A DNA stretch of 64,000 nt from Microvelia longipes (GCA_018340805.1 JACMZG010001913.1:39965557-40029556); one strand, 5' to 3'. Shown: positions 1-13,240, counted from the first letter of the stretch. The notes: generated by a model from the sequence alone, not told the origin. A program made the numbers and translations.

Positions 1-35
1 CATAAAGACATTCTCAGCCGGATGGCATACACTAT

Positions 36-528
36 TTTTTTTGAGGTAGCACTCATTAAATAAACTGCGCTATATACTTAATTAATTGAAAAAAAACAAA
101 CGTTCAATTAATTCCATATTATCGTCGTCATTGAATTCATCCATAGCTTCACACTTTTACTCAAAAATGTAAAAGCTTTACAAATAAGCACACAAAAATT
201 GTCAATTAGAACACCTTTTAAAAACGAAAAAAAATAGTCTACGAACAAAAAAAGAAACAAAAAGAACGTTTTTAAAGAAACGTCATGAAGGTTTTACACA
301 GATTGTTTTTTTGAACACGCTAGATTACAGTAATGGCGGCAATATATGAATTACTTTTACGTCCTCATTCATTTACATTTACGTTCCTCATACTTTGACG
401 AGTTTTTTACATTCATTATTGTCCTCGGAGGTGAAAAGTACTAAATAACCTCCTATAACAATAATGATTGGCTTCTCATCCTAAAAACGGTCCAATAAAG
501 TGCTCAATTACGTACTACCTCAAAAAAA
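36..528. mobile_element. MITE with TTTTTTTGAGGTAG inverted ends, copy 1
   Basis: Starts TTTTTTTGAGGTAGCACTC and ends GTACTACCTCAAAAAAA. The whole body is the reverse complement of 54,969-55,436 with a few changes. No coding potential. A TA target site fits a Tc1/mariner-type origin; the TA on the left is blurred by an eighth T. Confidence 0.8.
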
Positions 529-1059
529 TATATTTAACGCGAACATATGTTTCCATCAACTCGAGATTTTGGCCCCCACATCCTAAAGTTTTAAAATTCA
601 ACCAATAAGGCTATCTAGTAATGATATCTCTAAGATTATGTCCGAAAAACCATAAAATTGACCGATTCTTTATGATATTAAAAATGTCTCTTATCATTCT
701 AAAATAAAAATGGAGTGAAACCATAAAAATGAGAAAATGAGAGCAACAGATGCATTCTTTTTTTCTTTAATGTTTTTCAACATTTTAATTCAAACACGTG
801 ATTTTTTCGCTTTTTTATTTTTTGTCACTTGGGTTAATCTGATTTAGCTAAAGACTGGTCTTAATCGATTTAGCTTGCTATCTACCTTACAATGTGACAC
901 CTTATTTTAAATAAATAATATAATAAGTTAATTAATAAGTATAAATTAATATATATTTAAATTAATAAGTAATAAATAAAAATAAATAATAAGTTTCAAC
1001 ATTGGGTTGATAAAGTCATACATTTTTCACGAATAATAGGCTCCGTATCTAATACATAG

Positions 1060-1065
<6 letters not shown>

Positions 1066-1147
<82 letters not shown>

Positions 1148-1278
1148 ATAAATAAATAATATATAACGTGGCTTTATTAGACATAATAAGAGAAAGTACT
1201 ACAAAGGTACTGAAATCTCACTCAAAAGCCTACTCCAGGGTCATTTTTATGACAGTTAGGAGGAGGGTTACTATGTTT

Positions 1279-1352
<74 letters not shown>
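1066..1352. repeat. Compound (CA)n-(TA)n microsatellites
   Basis: A (CA)n run at about 1,063-1,092 passes into (TA)n to about 1,148; a second (TA)n tract covers about 1,281-1,352. Open frames rich in IYIYIY here are artefacts of the dinucleotide repeat. Confidence 0.97.
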
Positions 1353-1357
<5 letters not shown>

Positions 1358-2720
1358 GTTAAAATACAAACTAAACGGATTAGATTCCCCCTCACTGCTC
1401 TTTGGGATAGCAAGAAAGTATAAGCTCTAACAGTTTTTCGTGTTTTTCGTATAAAAGGTTACAATAAATGACAATTAGCATTAATGAGAAATCGTTAATA
1501 TAGAAATCATACTAATACTATAGTATAAGTCTCTTTGAGTAATAGTGATGTTTCTTACCAGTAATAGTGACGTTTCCTGGAATGGAGTAAATAGCGGATG
1601 ACATTCGACAGATAATATTGGTTGATGTAACACCTAGACTCCATGATAACAGCAGGCATCCAAGTATAAATATAAGTTCTCTTAGAACCATTATTGCTGA
1701 TAAGCAATCCGTATTTCAGCAGTCATGAACCCTACACATATTACATAAGCTAAAATAATTTTAAGTTGCGAACAAAAGTCATACTTTAATGCGTAATCAT
1801 AATAATACATCATTAAAATCATTCATAATTCATTATTTTTGTTCCGTTCCAGCAAGTTTCGAGATGTTTACAAGAATTTTTGTAAAGGTTTTTTTCCGAG
1901 TGGAAAATTTTTCTTTGAAAGGGTTCGGGTTTGAAATGTGCTTGAGCCGGGCATAAATGTTACCCGACCCAGGCCACATTTGGCCCAAAATTGCTAAATT
2001 GGTTTTAGGATTGAAAAACATCACAAACTTAGGACACTTTATTTTGAGTAAAGGGAACTTCTTTTTTGATTGTTTATGTCAACCGAGGGTGTCCCATGCC
2101 ACAACAAATTTATCGAAAAAATAGGAAAAAGATAATTGGAAGATATAAATTTACTAGGCTTTTTGCATTCTAGGTTATTTTGGATTTGGTGATAAAAGAC
2201 ATTTTTTCCCCGGCACATTTTTATTAATAACTTGCAAATATATTTCCATAGCTTCCTTTAACATTATTAATTATATATCTAATTGCTCTTATGAAAAATC
2301 ACTGGTCCCTTTGTAAATGAAACAGTCTTTAAACAAAGTTACTATTTCTGTTCTATAAAACCTCTTCAATTATTTATGAAGCCTAATCACATAAAACTGC
2401 TTAATATGGACTTTAAAGGTAGCCATTCAGATTCGGACCTAAATAAAGTTGTCTACAGTAAAAGTTAAGTCAAGATCTCTCAAGTATATTCCGAGCTGTA
2501 AGCACTCAGATATTGAGAAAATATTTTTTTCTGATCTAATCCCCTACTGTTATTTTAGCACGGATCAAGATCTGACATAGTTTATGACTCCTTCTGATAT
2601 ATGATTAGCCTAAGTTCAAAATTTGGTCTGGTTATGAGCAAACCAAAATGTTCAACTTAAAAAGATCTAAAATTAATATATATTAATTATATATATATAA
2701 ATTAATGTATATAATTAATA

Positions 2721-2760
<40 letters not shown>

Positions 2761-2949
2761 ATATGTTGGGCTCCTTGAACCTCGACTTCTTTGTTTTAAC
2801 AAAAATGAACCTCTTTTACAGGTGTCCATGATAATTTGATTCAAATATTAGATTTTTTTAATAAACAATTAAGGGACTTTTTCCTGCGAGGGTTTTTTTT
2901 TTTGTTGATTATCCATGCAGGTCAGTAATGCCAAAAGCAATGTTTTACT
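1353..2949. other. AT-rich non-coding stretch
   Basis: No coding region, RNA gene or paired repeat end recognised. Contains one short AT/TA tract at about 2,684-2,758. A 63-codon minus-strand frame at 1,833-2,024 has no recognisable domain. Confidence 0.6.
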
Positions 2950-3945
2950 GCCTTTGGAATGCACTAAGTGTATTTTTGCAAATAAAGCTTTCAAAAAGGT
3001 CTATTATGGGATTATGAATGCACTTTGTGCAGTGGCGGAGTGAGCCAAAAAGGCACGATGAGGGTTTGACCTAGAAGAGCCCAAACCTACGTCTCAAGAG
3101 GCGCAATGGGTGTGGAGAGGGTCCTTTAATACTTCTCAAATAGAGGGGTCCACTTTTAACTAGAGTAGTATTAGTGATTATAGAAAGCTTAATTTAATGT
3201 TGAATTAAATTAACTCAAATGAAATTATTTTAATTAAATAAACTTAATAGAATAAGTAAGTAAGAATAAAATGAACTTAAGTAAAATTACAATTAACTTA
3301 AATAAAACTTAAGTGTATTTATTTAAATGTGATATTTAATCAAACTATTTTATGTTTCATCTCTAGGGCCCAGATCATTCGGCAAATTTGGGATTTAATC
3401 TTTGTTTGGGGCCCTTAAACGTCTAGGTAAAATAAGGGCCATAATGATCTAAAATATATTTTTAATTACATAAAAAATATAAATATCCTGAGTCCTTTAA
3501 TGCTGCTATAGAGCTCTGATCAAGAAATCTAGGGCCCTTAAAAGTCTAGGTAAAAGAAATAGGGGACTTAAAGACCCTAAATAAAACATGTGTTTCAAGG
3601 ATCTCTTTAGGCCCTACCTTAGTGTATTAGTATCTGTCGACTCCTTTGACTCTGGTGCTATTAATATATTTCATAATTATAAATATAATAAAATGAATGC
3701 ATAAATGTATAGTATAACTTAAAAAGTATTTAATATGTTTATAATTATCAAGGGGGCTGCCGCACTCGCCCTGGCCAGTCCGCCCTTGACTTTGTGTATA
3801 CTTTAAAATTAAGTTTTCAAAAATGGTCTAATGTGGGATGATGAATGCAGTTGTGTATACTTGCAAATAAAGATTAAAGAAAGTCTAATGTGAGATGATG
3901 AATGCACTTAGTATACTTACAAATAAAACTTTTAATACTTCATTG
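2950..3945. repeat. 58-59-bp tandem repeat, about four units, split by an hAT insertion
   Basis: The motif GATGAATGCACTT...GTATACTTGCAAATAAA recurs with AATGCA at 2,958, 3,017, 3,843 and 3,901. If the hAT element and its duplicated site (3,030-3,796) are removed, the spacing is 58-59 bp throughout. Confidence 0.75.
3030..3788. mobile_element. Non-autonomous hAT element with 8-bp target duplication
   Basis: 759 bp, left end CAGTGGCGGAGTGAGCC, right end GGCCAGTCCGCCCTTG, flanked by perfect ACTTTGTG at 3,022-3,029 and 3,789-3,796. An 8-bp duplication and CAGTGGCG-type ends are hAT hallmarks. No transposase frame is visible. Internal GGGCCC-rich segments recur in the relics at 33,453 and 52,178. 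Confidence 0.85.
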
Positions 3946-4151
3946 GTGTACCCTTGAAGCATATCCAATAATGAACCCTAATTAATATACATGCTAATAC
4001 TTTAAATACTTTATTAAAACTTGAACAGAAATCAAGTCAGAATGTGCTTCAAGTTGTTCTACAGCGTATTTTTCATTTCAAATTTACTTGTTATATCTCA
4101 GTACTTGATCGCTATCACTATACTATTATACTATAGTATAATGTACACTTC

Positions 4152-6201
4152 AGGGTCAATCCATTTCAAGTGATCCAGAGATGTTGCTCGAAAAAAATAA
4201 AAATTGATAATTTTTTTTTCTGTGTTGGTCCTACCCATAGGTAGTCCAAAACGCCTAGTATTAATTTTTTCTACAGCCTCCTTCATTTTCAAAAATCACT
4301 TTTTAGTTCCCGAGACACCTAAATTTTGAGTTTTTTCGCCAATTTTTGAGGCTTAATATTTCGGCTTTGGCTTAACCTAGCTTAATGAAACAGGTCTCGT
4401 TTGAAAGTGTCCTCTTTGGGCTTTATATAGGACCCAATATTTTTTGTTCTACTGCTGCTAATCTACTCGTGAGTTTGCATAATAAATTTGACCACAAAGA
4501 CTGAAAATACACTTTTTCATTATTTTTTTTAACAAGGAAGATGATATTGAAAAAAATTGAAATAATTCTTGGTTACTAAGGTGACCATAAGGAACAAGAA
4601 AAAAAATATTTTAATGTTCCAAATTTTACCTTTTGGAGTCAATGAATTATTGAAAGTTAAGGTTTTCATGATTTTGGCGTTTTTCAGGGCGATTTATCGT
4701 CCAATGGGACTGGGGCGATTTTTTTCAAATTGGGCTTAAAATGACCTCTATACATTGCAGTTTTACGCCCAATATGTAACATTTTGTTTATTTTGGTTTT
4801 AAGGTACTTTACAGCGTTTTTAAAATCAGCAGTTTTTCAGTTTAACGATTTCACAAAAATATACTGATTTATATTGAAAATAGGGTCTATCCTGGGGTTT
4901 CTTTGCTAATAAAACATAGTTAAAGGTATATATTAATTTTTTATGGAAATAAATTCGACATCACCACCCAAAGTGACCAAAAAGTCGAAAAAACGCTGTT
5001 CGATTACCATAAAACCTAAAATATGACCAGTAAACCACATATTTCAAGTGTGGAGTCGATTTTGATGTTTTTTGGGCCTGCGAGTTGAAAGAGAGTGGTC
5101 CGGAGTCGATACGACCACTCAAAGCCAGAGTAACTGGGTTCAAAATCATTTTTACTTACAAACCTACATAAAGTAAAAAACGATAAAAAATTATTGTCCC
5201 CACCAGGATTTGAACCCAGTTACTCTGGCTTTGAGTGGTCGTATCGACTCCGGACCACTCTCTTTCAACTCGCAGGCCCAAAAAACATCAAAATCGACTC
5301 CACACTTGAACTATGTGGTTTACTGGTCATATTTTAGGTTTTATGGTAATCGAACAGCGTTTTTTCGACTTTTTGGTCACTTTGGGTGGTGATGTCGAAT
5401 TTATTTCCATAAAAAATTAATATATACCTTTAACTATGTTTTATTAGCAAAGAAACCCCAGGATAGACCCTATTTTCAATATAAATCAGTATATTTTTGT
5501 GAAATCGTTAAACTGAAAAACTGCTGATTTTAAAAACGCTGTAAAGTACCTTAAAACCAAAATAAACAAAATGTTACATATTGGGCGTAAAACTGCAATG
5601 TATAGAGGTCATTTTAAGCCCAATTTGAAAAAAATCGCCCCAGTCCCATTGGACAATAAATCGCCCTGAAAAACGCCAAAATCATGAAAACCTTAACTTT
5701 CAATAATTCATTGACTCCAAAAGGTAAAATTTGGAACATTAAAATATTTTTTTTCTTGTTCCTTATGGTCACCTTAGTAACCAAGAATTATTTCAATTTT
5801 TTTCAATATCATCTTCCTTGTTAAAAAAAATAATGAAAAAGTGTATTTTCAGTCTTTGTGGTCAAATTTATTATGCAAACTCACGAGTAGATTAGCAGCA
5901 GTAGAACAAAAAATATTGGGTCCTATATAAAGCCCAAAGAGGACACTTTCAAACGAGACCTGTTTCATTAAGCTAGGTTAAGCCAAAGCCGAAATATTAA
6001 GCCTCAAAAATTGGCGAAAAAACTCAAAATTTGGGTGTCTCGGGAACTAAAAAGTGATTTTTGAAAATGAAGGAGGCTGTAGAAAAAATTAATACTAGGC
6101 GTTTTGGACTACCTATGGGTAGGACCAACACAGAAAAAAAAATTATCAATTTTTATTTTTTTCGAGCAACATCTCTGGATCACTTGAAATGGATTGACCC
6201 T
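4152..6201. repeat. Near-perfect 2-kb palindrome, 993-bp arms
   Basis: Left arm 4,152-5,144 and right arm 5,209-6,201 are reverse complements with about three substitutions seen by eye and no indel, around a 64-bp spacer. The inner end of each arm carries a tRNA-like box-B stretch (GGGTTCAAA) and codes the same meaningless 60-residue frame on opposite strands. No target duplication is visible at the outer ends (AGGGTCAATCC...). Confidence 0.95.
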
Positions 6202-7139
6202 TCAACTTTATACTAATAACTGAATTCTAATGTTCATAATTTTACTTATGTTTTAACTAAGGAATGTAGAATAAAAAAACAATACATTCTTTATAAAATA
6301 AACTTTTTTTTTCAATTTTATCTATTTAAATATTGGTTTGTGTGTGTAAATCTAAAAAGACCAAACAAATTTTGATTTAAATTAATTTTCTTTAAAATTA
6401 TTATCTGTAATAATTATGTTAGAATTCGTTTGCTCGGAATAAAAATATTGCTATTAATTCTTATTAAGCTAGTCTTATAATTATTTAAAACTAATAATTA
6501 AAAATTTGAAGTGCTTTATGCTAGAATAGAAATTAACTATTAACTCATAGTTAGTAACACTTAAAATTTATTATTAATTAATGAATAAATTATTATTAAT
6601 GAAAATTCACTAATTTTTTTTTTAAGTGATAGAATGAATATTGACCAAACTAGAGTTGAAATTTAACTGTTAACTCATTCTTCGTTATACTTAAAATTTA
6701 TTACTTAATGAGAGCAATGAAAATTCACTATATATATAATTTTTTTTTTTTTAAAAAGTGACAAAATAGATATTTACAAAACTATAAGACTACAAAAGAC
6801 TAGAAATAGTGAAGTTTCAGTAGTGACTGATATGACTGGAAAAGCTAGTTGATAAAGGTCGACTCTATCCCTACTTGGTTGGGTGTCTAGGTAACACCCC
6901 TAATAACACACCGCATATTTTTCCACTGTTTAAGAAACCGTATTAGAGACAGAAAAGAGTATAAAAAACTTGGTATAGATCGATATGACCCCATTTATTA
7001 GTGATGTTAACCAAGGGGGTGCACTTAGTAGACTAAAACACGCAAACTTGCTTGTTTATTTCAAATTTTATGAATACATTCATTTAATATTTATTAAGAC
7101 TATGTTTTTAAAGCTCCATTTTGGCTGTATTTAAGTCCA
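6202..7139. other. AT-rich non-coding stretch
   Basis: No gene or defined repeat recognised; short direct similarity between about 6,520-6,620 and 6,640-6,740 (AACTATTAACTCAT...ACTTAAAATTTATTA) suggests an old tandem duplication. Confidence 0.5.
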
Positions 7140-7640
7140 TTGTAGCTGGACACCTTAGAGTATACAAAATTCAAGCGCGGCGGTCTAAACTCGGGCGAAT
7201 TTCCTTTGCAATGCGTGTTTCCGTACTTAACAATCCATTTCTTGCTTATAAACCAAGAGCCCAGGGGTGTTTTGTTAATAAAAAGTCTAATGGCTGGAAA
7301 CGGGTTTAATTTTTCGTAAATACCTTCCTGAACCCAGGATCTGCAATTCTGCCGACTCGTATCGGATGGGTGTCCCAGGCATGACCTTTGACCCCTAAAG
7401 TGCGTTTTGTCTGGGACACCCATCCGACACGAGTCGGCAGAATTGCAGATCCTTGTTCAGGAAGGTATTTACGAAAAATTGAGACCGGTTCCAGCCATTA
7501 CACTGTTTATTAACAAAACATACCCTGGACTCTTGGTCTATTAAAGTTCCGGTTAAAGCTTTGTAACTTGAGCATTTACTCAATTATCAAGCACTAATCG
7601 TAACTCATTTTTTTCTGTATTTTCAAAGGAAATGCCCAAA
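7140..7640. mobile_element. Fold-back element, arms 7,248-7,380 and 7,408-7,540
   Basis: The arms share CAGGGTGTTTTGTTAATAAA-type outer ends and inner GGATGGGTGTCCCAG/CTGGGACACCCATCC. The flanking GCGAATTTCCTTTG and CTTTGTAACTTGAGCA pieces link it to the fold-backs at 10,125 and 22,078. A degraded relative lies at 42,710-43,085. Confidence 0.75.
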
Positions 7641-8380
7641 ATTATGCTGTTGGTTATACAAAACTATGCCTGTAATATCGGCAGTGCACGCCAGTATATT
7701 ATTAATAATACTTATATTATTAACTCTGGAACATGTAGTATGCGTGTTTGATTAAATTACTTTTAAGATATTAGTAATTTTCTAATGTTTTATCTGTATA
7801 AAATTTAATTAAGATTTAAAGTATAAGTATTAAAGTATTATTATTATTAATAATAATAATAAAGATTTATTATTATTATCACATGAAAAAGTAACCTGAC
7901 CACCTTCGATTTATAAATACAATCAAATAATCAGTACAAAATTACAATAACTTATATAGAAGCATGTTTAAAATACAAATCAAAACACAAACAGTGTGCT
8001 GGAAGCCAAAATCAATTGATTTATTATAACCTTAACTCACTATTCAAGGAGGTTGCAATGAGGTTACACAGAGCCCCTGAGAGCCCCAAAAAGATGTTTC
8101 AGACATCTTAATGTATTGAAATAGGCTATTCCGCCTCTAGTATATATCTCTATGGTGATAAGAATTTATTTTCTAAACAAAAGAATTTCCCCATGTATTA
8201 GCATAGGGCCATATCTTTAAAAGTGCTTTTTAATATGATTTATTCTAAAATAAAGTTGGACATCTATATTATTGGAAGAAAATAAAACAAGTGTGGTTTG
8301 TTCGATTTTTCTGAAATAAATACGGTAGTAAAATTTAACATTTTTTGTGCATCATGGAATCTTAGTTTTTTAACTTTTTA
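7641..8380. other. AT-rich non-coding stretch
   Basis: Nothing recognisable beyond a short (ATT)n/(AAT)n hairpin at about 7,840-7,878. Confidence 0.5.
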
Positions 8381-9165
8381 CTTTTCCTCATTTATACCGT
8401 AGGTATATAGGAAAAGTATTGTGTTCGCAAAAAATTCCGAAACCGGGATTAAACCGGAATTATGCGTTTCAGGCGTTCTTAAGGCCTCCTGAGTGGTTTT
8501 CGCAAATTTGTCTGTATGTAGTGTGTGCCCCCCCCCCCCAGCCCAGTGTATTTATGCTAGAGAGTTGAAATTTTGTACAAAAATCATTCGAAAAATTGTT
8601 TAATTTTCCGAAATCATAAAATAAATAAAAGAAAAAAATATTTATGACGTCATTACCCCGCAATAATGACTCGGCAAAGAATTGACGCGATCGGATTCAT
8701 ATTTGGCACACACGTGGCTATGTATAAGACTAGTATACGCCACGTTTCATCTCATTATCAGCATTAGTTTACTTTTTATTAAACGACTTGTGTACGTTTT
8801 TATAATTTTTTTTTAAAAATTGGTAAATGGTCTAGTTCTGTTGAAATTTAGTACAAGTGTATATTATTACCTAATAAATAAGTATACTAAGTTTCGTTTT
8901 AATACGACAAGTATATCTATGATATTTGTGGGATCATAAAAATTAAGGAGCATTGAGCATGATCAGTGCTGTATGGGTGACCGCTGAGAATGATACGGAT
9001 TTACTATCTGAAGACGAGCGAAGCGAGTCCAAAGACATCTTGCAGTACAAATCTGGCGAACTGTATTTCTGAGGACGAGCGAAGCGAGTCTGAACCAGGG
9101 ATGATGAGCGTAGCAAATCAGATGTTATGAGGAAATGTTCCGAGGTACCCCGTACCCGATTTTTT
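8381..9165 (+). repeat. Interspersed family R, full-length copy
   Basis: Begins CTTTTCCTCATTTATACCG, a hairpin closed by GGAAAAG; then a GTTGTCTGTATGT-type stretch, TGACGTCATTA, and CGAGCGAAGCGAGTCC motifs; ends ACCCCGTACCCGATTTTTT. The same order of blocks recurs at about 11,015, 25,053, 34,965, 43,790, 49,920, 57,200, 57,745 and 62,682. No conserved reading frame crosses copies, so it looks non-autonomous. Confidence 0.85.
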
Positions 9166-10124
9166 ATACAATTCAATAATTTGAGTGTTGAAATGTTATG
9201 AAATTGAAAGTTGGACATCGAAAAGTAACAAAACCAGTAAGATTTATTCGATTTTTCTGAAAAGCATGATGTACATTTTCCAGTCATTTTTGACTTTATT
9301 TTGACAACAAATGTAATTTGTTTATAATGATAGAAGTATGTATATCAGCATTTGTGGTATGGAATATTAGTAACTTTGTAGATAAGTTGCTCAAGTCACT
9401 TGTGTGCTTTGTTGCATTGCACAATTTAAGTAAAATTACAATATCTTCTATTCATTTTTATCATCTAGAAGATTTTTATCATGTGCATGCTAGATTTTTG
9501 TTAACTGATAAAGGATGCTTGGAGACATAGGCACAAGTTGAATGAACTTCATGCATACATAAGTACTGTTGTAAGATGTCAACGTCATTTACTCAAATTA
9601 TGTTGAAACCAAATTACCTGTCATTATATAATTGTGGGAGAGACACCTAAGAAATGTAACAAGCAAAATGCAATGCTACATCTGGGAACTATTCCATCAT
9701 TCAACATTCGTCATCATTGATGTCTCGACATAATGTCATTTCCCACTCTGTTTTGTTACATCTAACTCATCAGGGTGCCGACGGAGCCTGAACTCACTGT
9801 AACCTCCAATCAAAATTCCAAAGAATATAATGTGAAGTATTTACCAGAGACGAGCGGTGCTTTCTTACCACCGTCATGTTTGGCAAGCAAAACAAATATC
9901 ATTTGATACTACCGAGTTTTGCAAAACACGAATAGTTGACACACACTGTGCGAGAGACACCTAGGAAATGTAACTAGCAAAATGCAATGCTACAAATTAT
10001 CTGTGTTCAAATGATGATATTCTAATGGCATACTTCATGACTCATATCAACTTCACAACTGCGAAACGATGCTCACCGAAATCGATACGACCACTCTAAG
10101 TGACCAAGAATTCGAAAAAGCCAT
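9166..10124. repeat. Gene-free stretch with a duplicated GAGAGACACCTA block
   Basis: GAGAGACACCTA.GAAATGTAAC at 9,640-9,662 recurs at 9,953-9,980, and in opposite orientation near 19,815-19,845. Otherwise no feature recognised. A relic of the tRNA-like family (ATCGATACGACCACTC) lies at 10,080. Confidence 0.5.
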
Positions 10125-10500
10125 AATAAATTACCGCTTTGTAACTTGAGCAGTACTCTATCAAGAACTAATTGTACCTCATTTCTCTGTATTTTTAAAG
10201 GAAATACACTAAAACCTTTTCAAAAACTTACCATGAAACCAACTTAGCATTAAACTAGTGCAAATAATGGTGTACAATGCCAATTTTAGAGGCAAAGTTA
10301 AGTTATAACCAAAAGCATTAATTATGCCCATTTCCTTTGAAAAATGGGTTAGGAGTTGTGCTTGATAATTAAGTAACTCCTCAAGTTATAAAGCATAAAC
10401 ACGATTCTTAAGCAAGAAATAAATTGTTAAGCACGGAAACACGCATTCCAAAGGAAAGTCGCCTGACTTGATGCGGATTACTGCGCCAGACTTATTGTAA
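10125..10500. mobile_element. Fold-back element related to that at 22,078
   Basis: CTTTGTAACTTGAGCAG...TTTAAAGGAAAT on the left is mirrored by ATTTCCTTTGAAAAA...CTCAAGTTATAAAG on the right, followed by CACGGAAACACGCATTCCAA as in the 22-kb copy. Confidence 0.65.
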
Positions 10501-11014
10501 GTCTAGGACCATATTTTCCTCCATACTTTTAAATTTTAAGTATTTAAAGTTGGTGCTTCTGAATTTGTCCACCCTTTATATATTTCATGATCAGGGACCT
10601 CTGAAACAAATTATGGTCACACTCCTGTATCCACTTTCCGCCGTACGGGCCACCTCAATGGCCATTCAATGACGCCAATTTCATGCCAACGACCTTATTG
10701 GTGCAATGTTCTTTGAAAATTTGCTAAAAAGTCACTAGGAATACAAAAACTCGATTTTTAAGTTTAATATGTATATATGTATTGCTTACATTATTAAATA
10801 AATAGAAAAAACAGTATTTATATATCACAGGATATAATACATAAATATATCATTTTATTATACAATACATAGATTTTGTTTTCAGTACTGTATCAAACCT
10901 GACTAGATTATTATAAGAACTGAAAATGCGTTAGCTTTTTCGTTAAGTCTGGCGGTATTTTCTACTTCGACCAAAAATCAAAAAAAAATATGACTCAATT
11001 ACAGTAACAATATT

Positions 11015-12219
11015 GAGCACGGGGTGCTTCGGATATTTTCCTCGCTTATTACAGATTCGCTTCGCTCATCCTCACCATTTCAAACTCGCTTCGCTCGTCC
11101 TCAGAATACAAATTACCAAATTTATACTGCAAAACGTTTTTTGACTCGCTTCGCTTTTATACATGCGTAAATAGTTAATACGTTAGTTATATTCCAAGTG
11201 GTCATCCATCCAGGCACTGAACTAGCTCGATGCTTATTAACATTTATGATCCAACAAAAATCATCGATATACTTGTCGTATTGAAACGAAACTTAGTGTA
11301 CTTATTTATTACGTAAAGACATACATTTATTCGAAATTTCAAGCGAATTGGATTGTTTACCGAATTTAAAAAATTTTTTTTTTAAAAACGTACAAGGCAT
11401 CTAATACAAATTGAAGTAATGATGATAATGAGACGAATGTTAGTACATATGTTTGTCTTATACATGCGGGACCTATATCAATATGATCGCATCGTTTTTC
11501 CGCGTTTTATGAATTTTCGCAATTTATGCTGTCATTTTTTAGGGTTAATGATGTCATTAAACAAGTTTTTTTCCGAATAGCTTAACGAAACCTATAAATT
11601 AATGTCTAAACAAAGTTTAGAAATACTTTGTAACTATACTTATTTGTTACGTCAAAAGATACCCTTGTATACCAAAATCCAACTCCATTAAGTTATATTT
11701 CGATTTTTGCAATTTAAAAAAAAAAAACGCATATACAAGTCATTTGATAAATGATGGAACTAAAACTGAAAATGAGATGAAACTTGACACATATTTTGGA
11801 CTTATGACCACATGCATTGACTACATGCGTACTAAATCTCAAATCGACAGTGATAATTGTTCGCTTGCTTGATTTTAATAATGCTTGATCGTAATAACTT
11901 TTTTCGCGTTTCATGAATGTCTGAAATTTTACTTGAGACATTATAGCGAGTTAATGACGTCATAAAAAAATATTTTCCGAATAGCGCGACTACTCCTATA
12001 GACTGATTTTTATACAAAGTTTCAACTCTAGTATTGATACACTGGGAGTTACGATGATAACAGTTACACATACACACACACACACCCACAAACACACACA
12101 AACTCATAACTTTGTTAAAAAGCACTCAAGAGGTCTTAAAAACACCTGAAACGGATAATTCCTAAGACATCCCGGTTTAGGATTTTTTAAGAACACAATA
12201 CTTAAAATGAGGAAAAGTA
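11015..12219 (-). repeat. Interspersed family R copy
   Basis: Family R in reverse: GGGGTGCTTCGG end at the left, three CTCGCTTCGCTCGTCC-like blocks at 11,046-11,150, two TGACGTCATA-type blocks, a (CA)n stretch at about 12,070-12,103, and ATGAGGAAAAGTAAA at the right. Longer than other copies because the middle part is present twice. Confidence 0.8.
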
Positions 12220-12877
12220 AAAACTTAGGGTTATTATTTTCTATAAGTCTACAAGCTTTAGTGGCTATCAAAAGTCATTTAAATTCAATTTAGAATTAAA
12301 ACAATTTAAATTCTTTAGTCAAAAATAAGGCATTTCTACTCTTGGCTAATTCTTTTAAATTTCGATATACTGAAGCTTCAATTATGAGTTCAAATGTCCA
12401 ATTTGTACACTTTGGGTACTTATTCCAGCCAAAATAGTGGAACCTGCAAGGTTCAAATGCAAATGACTTGCGTCTTGTATACATCCAGAGAACCTAAAAT
12501 GCCGACTCTACCAATATATCTTGATGATGTTAACCATAGATACATTATTAATAGAACGGCCTAATCAGTTGAATAATGAAACATCAAAAAAGTAACCTGA
12601 GCAACAATGCCCCTCTAGTGATATATCTCTATGGTTGATTCTGATGAGAGGTATTTTAACTTTCTTTATCTAAAACTTTTTTAGGTCTAACAATTGTTAA
12701 AAAAAACAAAGAGTAAATAATAACAAGTAATATAAAGATGAAGATAAAACAATTTCTTTATCTATATACTGTGTGATTGTTCATTTTTATCTATTAATTC
12801 AAATTCAATTAATTACAAATAATCATGAATCTCAATAAATACCATAACAGAAATGTTTACAATTACAATAATTATAT
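12220..12877. other. Gene-free stretch
   Basis: No supported gene. A 62-codon minus-strand frame at 12,296-12,484 has no recognisable domain. Confidence 0.45.
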
Positions 12878-13240
12878 AGTATAACGCACGGTTGAATTCT
12901 GTTGACAGAGTGGTAAAATAATGCCAGTGAGGGAGGACTATCCTTCATATTATTTTCTCAGCCTATCGACTGAATATAACCGTGTGTTATATTCAAAATA
13001 CTTTATTTTAAGTTCTTCAGAATTTTAGGGGGAAACCAGAGTGAGTTAAATCTCTGTTAAAGCCCTGTGGTATAACACACGATTATAATCAGTTGACATA
13101 TTGGATAAATTATGCGAGGCAGGCTATGAGGTTAGTACTGGATGTTAAAACACGGCCACCATTCTATATTGGATCTATCTTATTAGTGTCTTAACACTAT
13201 TTTCTTACGCTGTCAAGTGATTATATCCGAGTGATATACT
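12878..13240. mobile_element. Two adjacent MITE-like units with TATAACGCACGG-type ends
   Basis: TATAACGCACGGTTGAATTCT...CGACTGAATATAACCGTGTG at 12,880-12,990 and TATAACACACGATTATAATC...TCAAGTGATTATATCCGAG at 13,072-13,232 each have imperfect inverted ends. A single end (GTCAACTGATTTTAGCCG) recurs near 32,345-32,365. Confidence 0.5.

Noticed and set aside
996..1413. Open frames rich in IYIYIY
   Set aside because: Produced by (TA)n and (CA)n dinucleotide repeats; the same holds at 21,070-21,306, 47,138-47,354 and 55,965-56,317.
5195..5290. tRNA gene
   Set aside because: Box-B-like GGGTTCAAATCC is present, but no complete cloverleaf with an acceptor stem can be built by eye; the same sequence is dispersed at 21.5-22.8 and 60.1 kb as repeats.
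4961..5392. Identical 60-residue frames MNPVTLALSGRIDSG on both strands
   Set aside because: They are the mirrored inner ends of the palindrome, have no domain, and overlap tRNA-like sequence.
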